Below, one piece after another: positions 63,203 through 64,000 of a stretch of DNA of 64,000 nt. Both the position numbers and the translations under genes were made by a program. The notes beneath the pieces were generated by a model that worked only from the letters and a program-made list of their open reading frames with translations, searched no databases and had not been told where the DNA came from. The first letter of the stretch is position 1. Every line of letters starts with the position of its first letter. Source of the stretch: Stutzerimonas degradans (GTDB lineage: Bacteria > Pseudomonadota > Gammaproteobacteria > Pseudomonadales > Pseudomonadaceae); NCBI RefSeq assembly GCF_024448505.1, contig NZ_JAMOHV010000008.1, forward strand, positions 1 through 64,000, read 5' to 3'.

Positions 63203-63223
63203 GGCAGCCCTGAGCGGGCTGCC
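63203..63223. terminator. Hairpin between GST and the second folE
   Basis: A perfect 8-bp stem, GGCAGCCC (63203-63210) and GGGCTGCC (63216-63223), with a 5-base loop and no T tract on either side. It may end both convergent genes weakly. Confidence 0.45.
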
Positions 63224-63245
63224 GATGCTCTGCTGAAGCAGGGAC

Positions 63246-63791
63246 TTACTTGACCAGGCCGAGGAACTCGGCGCGGGTTGCAGCGTTGTTGCGGAACTGT
63301 CCGAGCATCACCGAAGTGACCATCGACGAATTCTGCTTCTCCACACCACGCATCATCATGCACATGTGCTGCGCCTCAATGACCACCGCTACGCCCGCGG
63401 CATTGGTGACCTGCTGCACGGCTTCGGCGATTTGGCGGGTCAGGTTTTCCTGAATCTGCAGGCGTCGCGCATACATGTCGACGATCCGAGCTACCTTCGA
63501 AAGCCCCAGCACCTTGCCGTTAGGCAGGTAGGCGACGTGAGCCTTGCCGATGAAGGGCAGCATGTGGTGCTCGCATAGCGAATACAGTTCGATGTTCTTC
63601 ACCAGCACCATTTCGCTATTGTCGGAGCTGAACAGCGCGTCGTTGGTGACTTCCTCGAGGGTTTGCTGGTAGCCCTTGCACAGATACTGCATGGCTTTGG
63701 CGGCACGCTTGGGCGTGTCGAGCAAGCCTTCGCGGGTAACGTCCTCGCCAAGTTGGGCGAGAATCTCGGTGTACTGTTGTTCCAGGGACAT
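63246..63791 (-). CDS. folE: GTP cyclohydrolase I (copy 2)
   Basis: A second, full-length GTP cyclohydrolase I of 181 residues. [19 protein letters not shown] and [11 protein letters not shown] give an intact zinc site. It is clearly a paralogue of the copy at 14909-15466, with much of the core identical ([20 protein letters not shown]). No TGTACA cluster precedes it, so it is probably the housekeeping enzyme. ATG 63791 ([10 protein letters not shown]) was used. An Smr-domain gene lies upstream on the same strand. Confidence 0.96.
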   Translation of the reverse strand: MSLEQQYTEILAQLGEDVTREGLLDTPKRAAKAMQYLCKGYQQTLEEVTNDALFSSDNSEMVLVKNIELYSLCEHHMLPFIGKAHVAYLPNGKVLGLSKVARIVDMYARRLQIQENLTRQIAEAVQQVTNAAGVAVVIEAQHMCMMMRGVEKQNSSMVTSVMLGQFRNNAATRAEFLGLVK

Positions 63792-63904
63792 TGAACTACC
63801 TGTCAGGCTGCATGGGAGCGCAAACGCGAAAGGGTAGGCGGCAGTCGTTCGGCTGGCAAGTGCCAAGCAGGTTACGAATCGGCCATTACTCTGTGGCAAT
63901 GGCG

Positions 63905-64000
63905 CTATTCGTCCCGGCCTTCCAGCATCGTGCGCTTGAGCATGACGTAGACCGCGCCGGCACCACCGTGGCGAGGCGTGCAGGAAGCGAAGCCGAGCAC
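63905..64000 (-). CDS. Smr-domain protein, C-terminal end only
   Basis: The frame runs from base 64000 to a TAG at 63905-63907 and encodes [20 protein letters not shown] followed by [11 protein letters not shown]. This is the end of a small MutS-related (Smr) domain, with its conserved [12 protein letters not shown] segment. The rest lies beyond the right edge. Smr proteins of this small kind have nicking or RNA-cleaving activity. It ends 113 bp before the second folE start. Confidence 0.75.
   Translation of the reverse strand: MLGFASCTPRHGGAGAVYVMLKRTMLEGRDE

Overview
The window is typical chromosome of a high-GC gammaproteobacterium of the Pseudomonas lineage (inference). The gene order nadK-phosphatase-rhomboid-DUF1315-DUF2797-pepN, the run gyrA-serC-pheA-hisC-tyrA/aroA-cmk-rpsA, cioAB followed by an AraC gene, and a NosP/NahK-like pair all point there. 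The Stutzerimonas (P. stutzeri) group is a reasonable guess but is not proven. I see no tRNA, rRNA, CRISPR array, prophage, transposase or integrase.

Region 1 (1-17392) is the most interesting part: what looks like a complete blue-light / photo-oxidative-stress regulon. It holds a short LOV photoreceptor (11712-12158) and two MerR-type regulators of the LitR/CarH fold (3570-4508 and 16427-17392), both lacking the residues that bind adenosyl-B12. It also holds a photolyase (phrB), ferrochelatase (hemH), GTP cyclohydrolase and dihydroneopterin epimerase (folE, folX), several flavin/NAD enzymes, lipid-related envelope genes and small proteins of unknown function. Four intergenic regions (5484-5580, 6810-6843, 15538-15591, 16351-16370) carry clusters of TGTACA-like palindromes and sit in front of six divergent or single transcription units. 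The unit from 5470 leftwards is an almost fully overlapping operon: DUF523/DUF1722 - litR-like - phrB - SnoaL - SDR - COG2907 oxidoreductase, which runs off the left edge. The unit from 15466 leftwards is folE - folX - chalcone-isomerase-like - MFS - DUF3833, followed by the LOV gene and a GGDEF/EAL protein. A DCC-family (DUF393) gene in this region is frameshifted.

Region 2 (17507-25582) has a solitary pqqF peptidase gene, a porin, and a FIST-domain sensor overlapping a hybrid histidine kinase (NosP/NahK-like). Region 3 (25725-32811) has the cyanide-insensitive quinol oxidase cioAB with a DUF2474 small membrane protein and a possible 28-residue ORF, an AraC regulator coupled to a membrane-anchored nitrilase-like protein, and fadH. 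Region 4 (33059-44606) has a coiled-coil protein coupled to a PLP enzyme, a chromate transporter, DUF1853, a tightly packed nadK to DUF2797 run, and pepN flanked by small GGTGGA...TCCACC palindromes.

Region 5 (44835-63167) has a YCF48-like exported protein with an RND/MMPL exporter, mtnA, gyrA, the serine/aromatic/histidine block ending in a TyrA-AroA fusion, cmk and rpsA, then a MarR gene divergent from an aminotransferase-GST pair with two matching palindromes between them. The right edge has a second folE copy and the last 31 codons of an Smr-domain gene.
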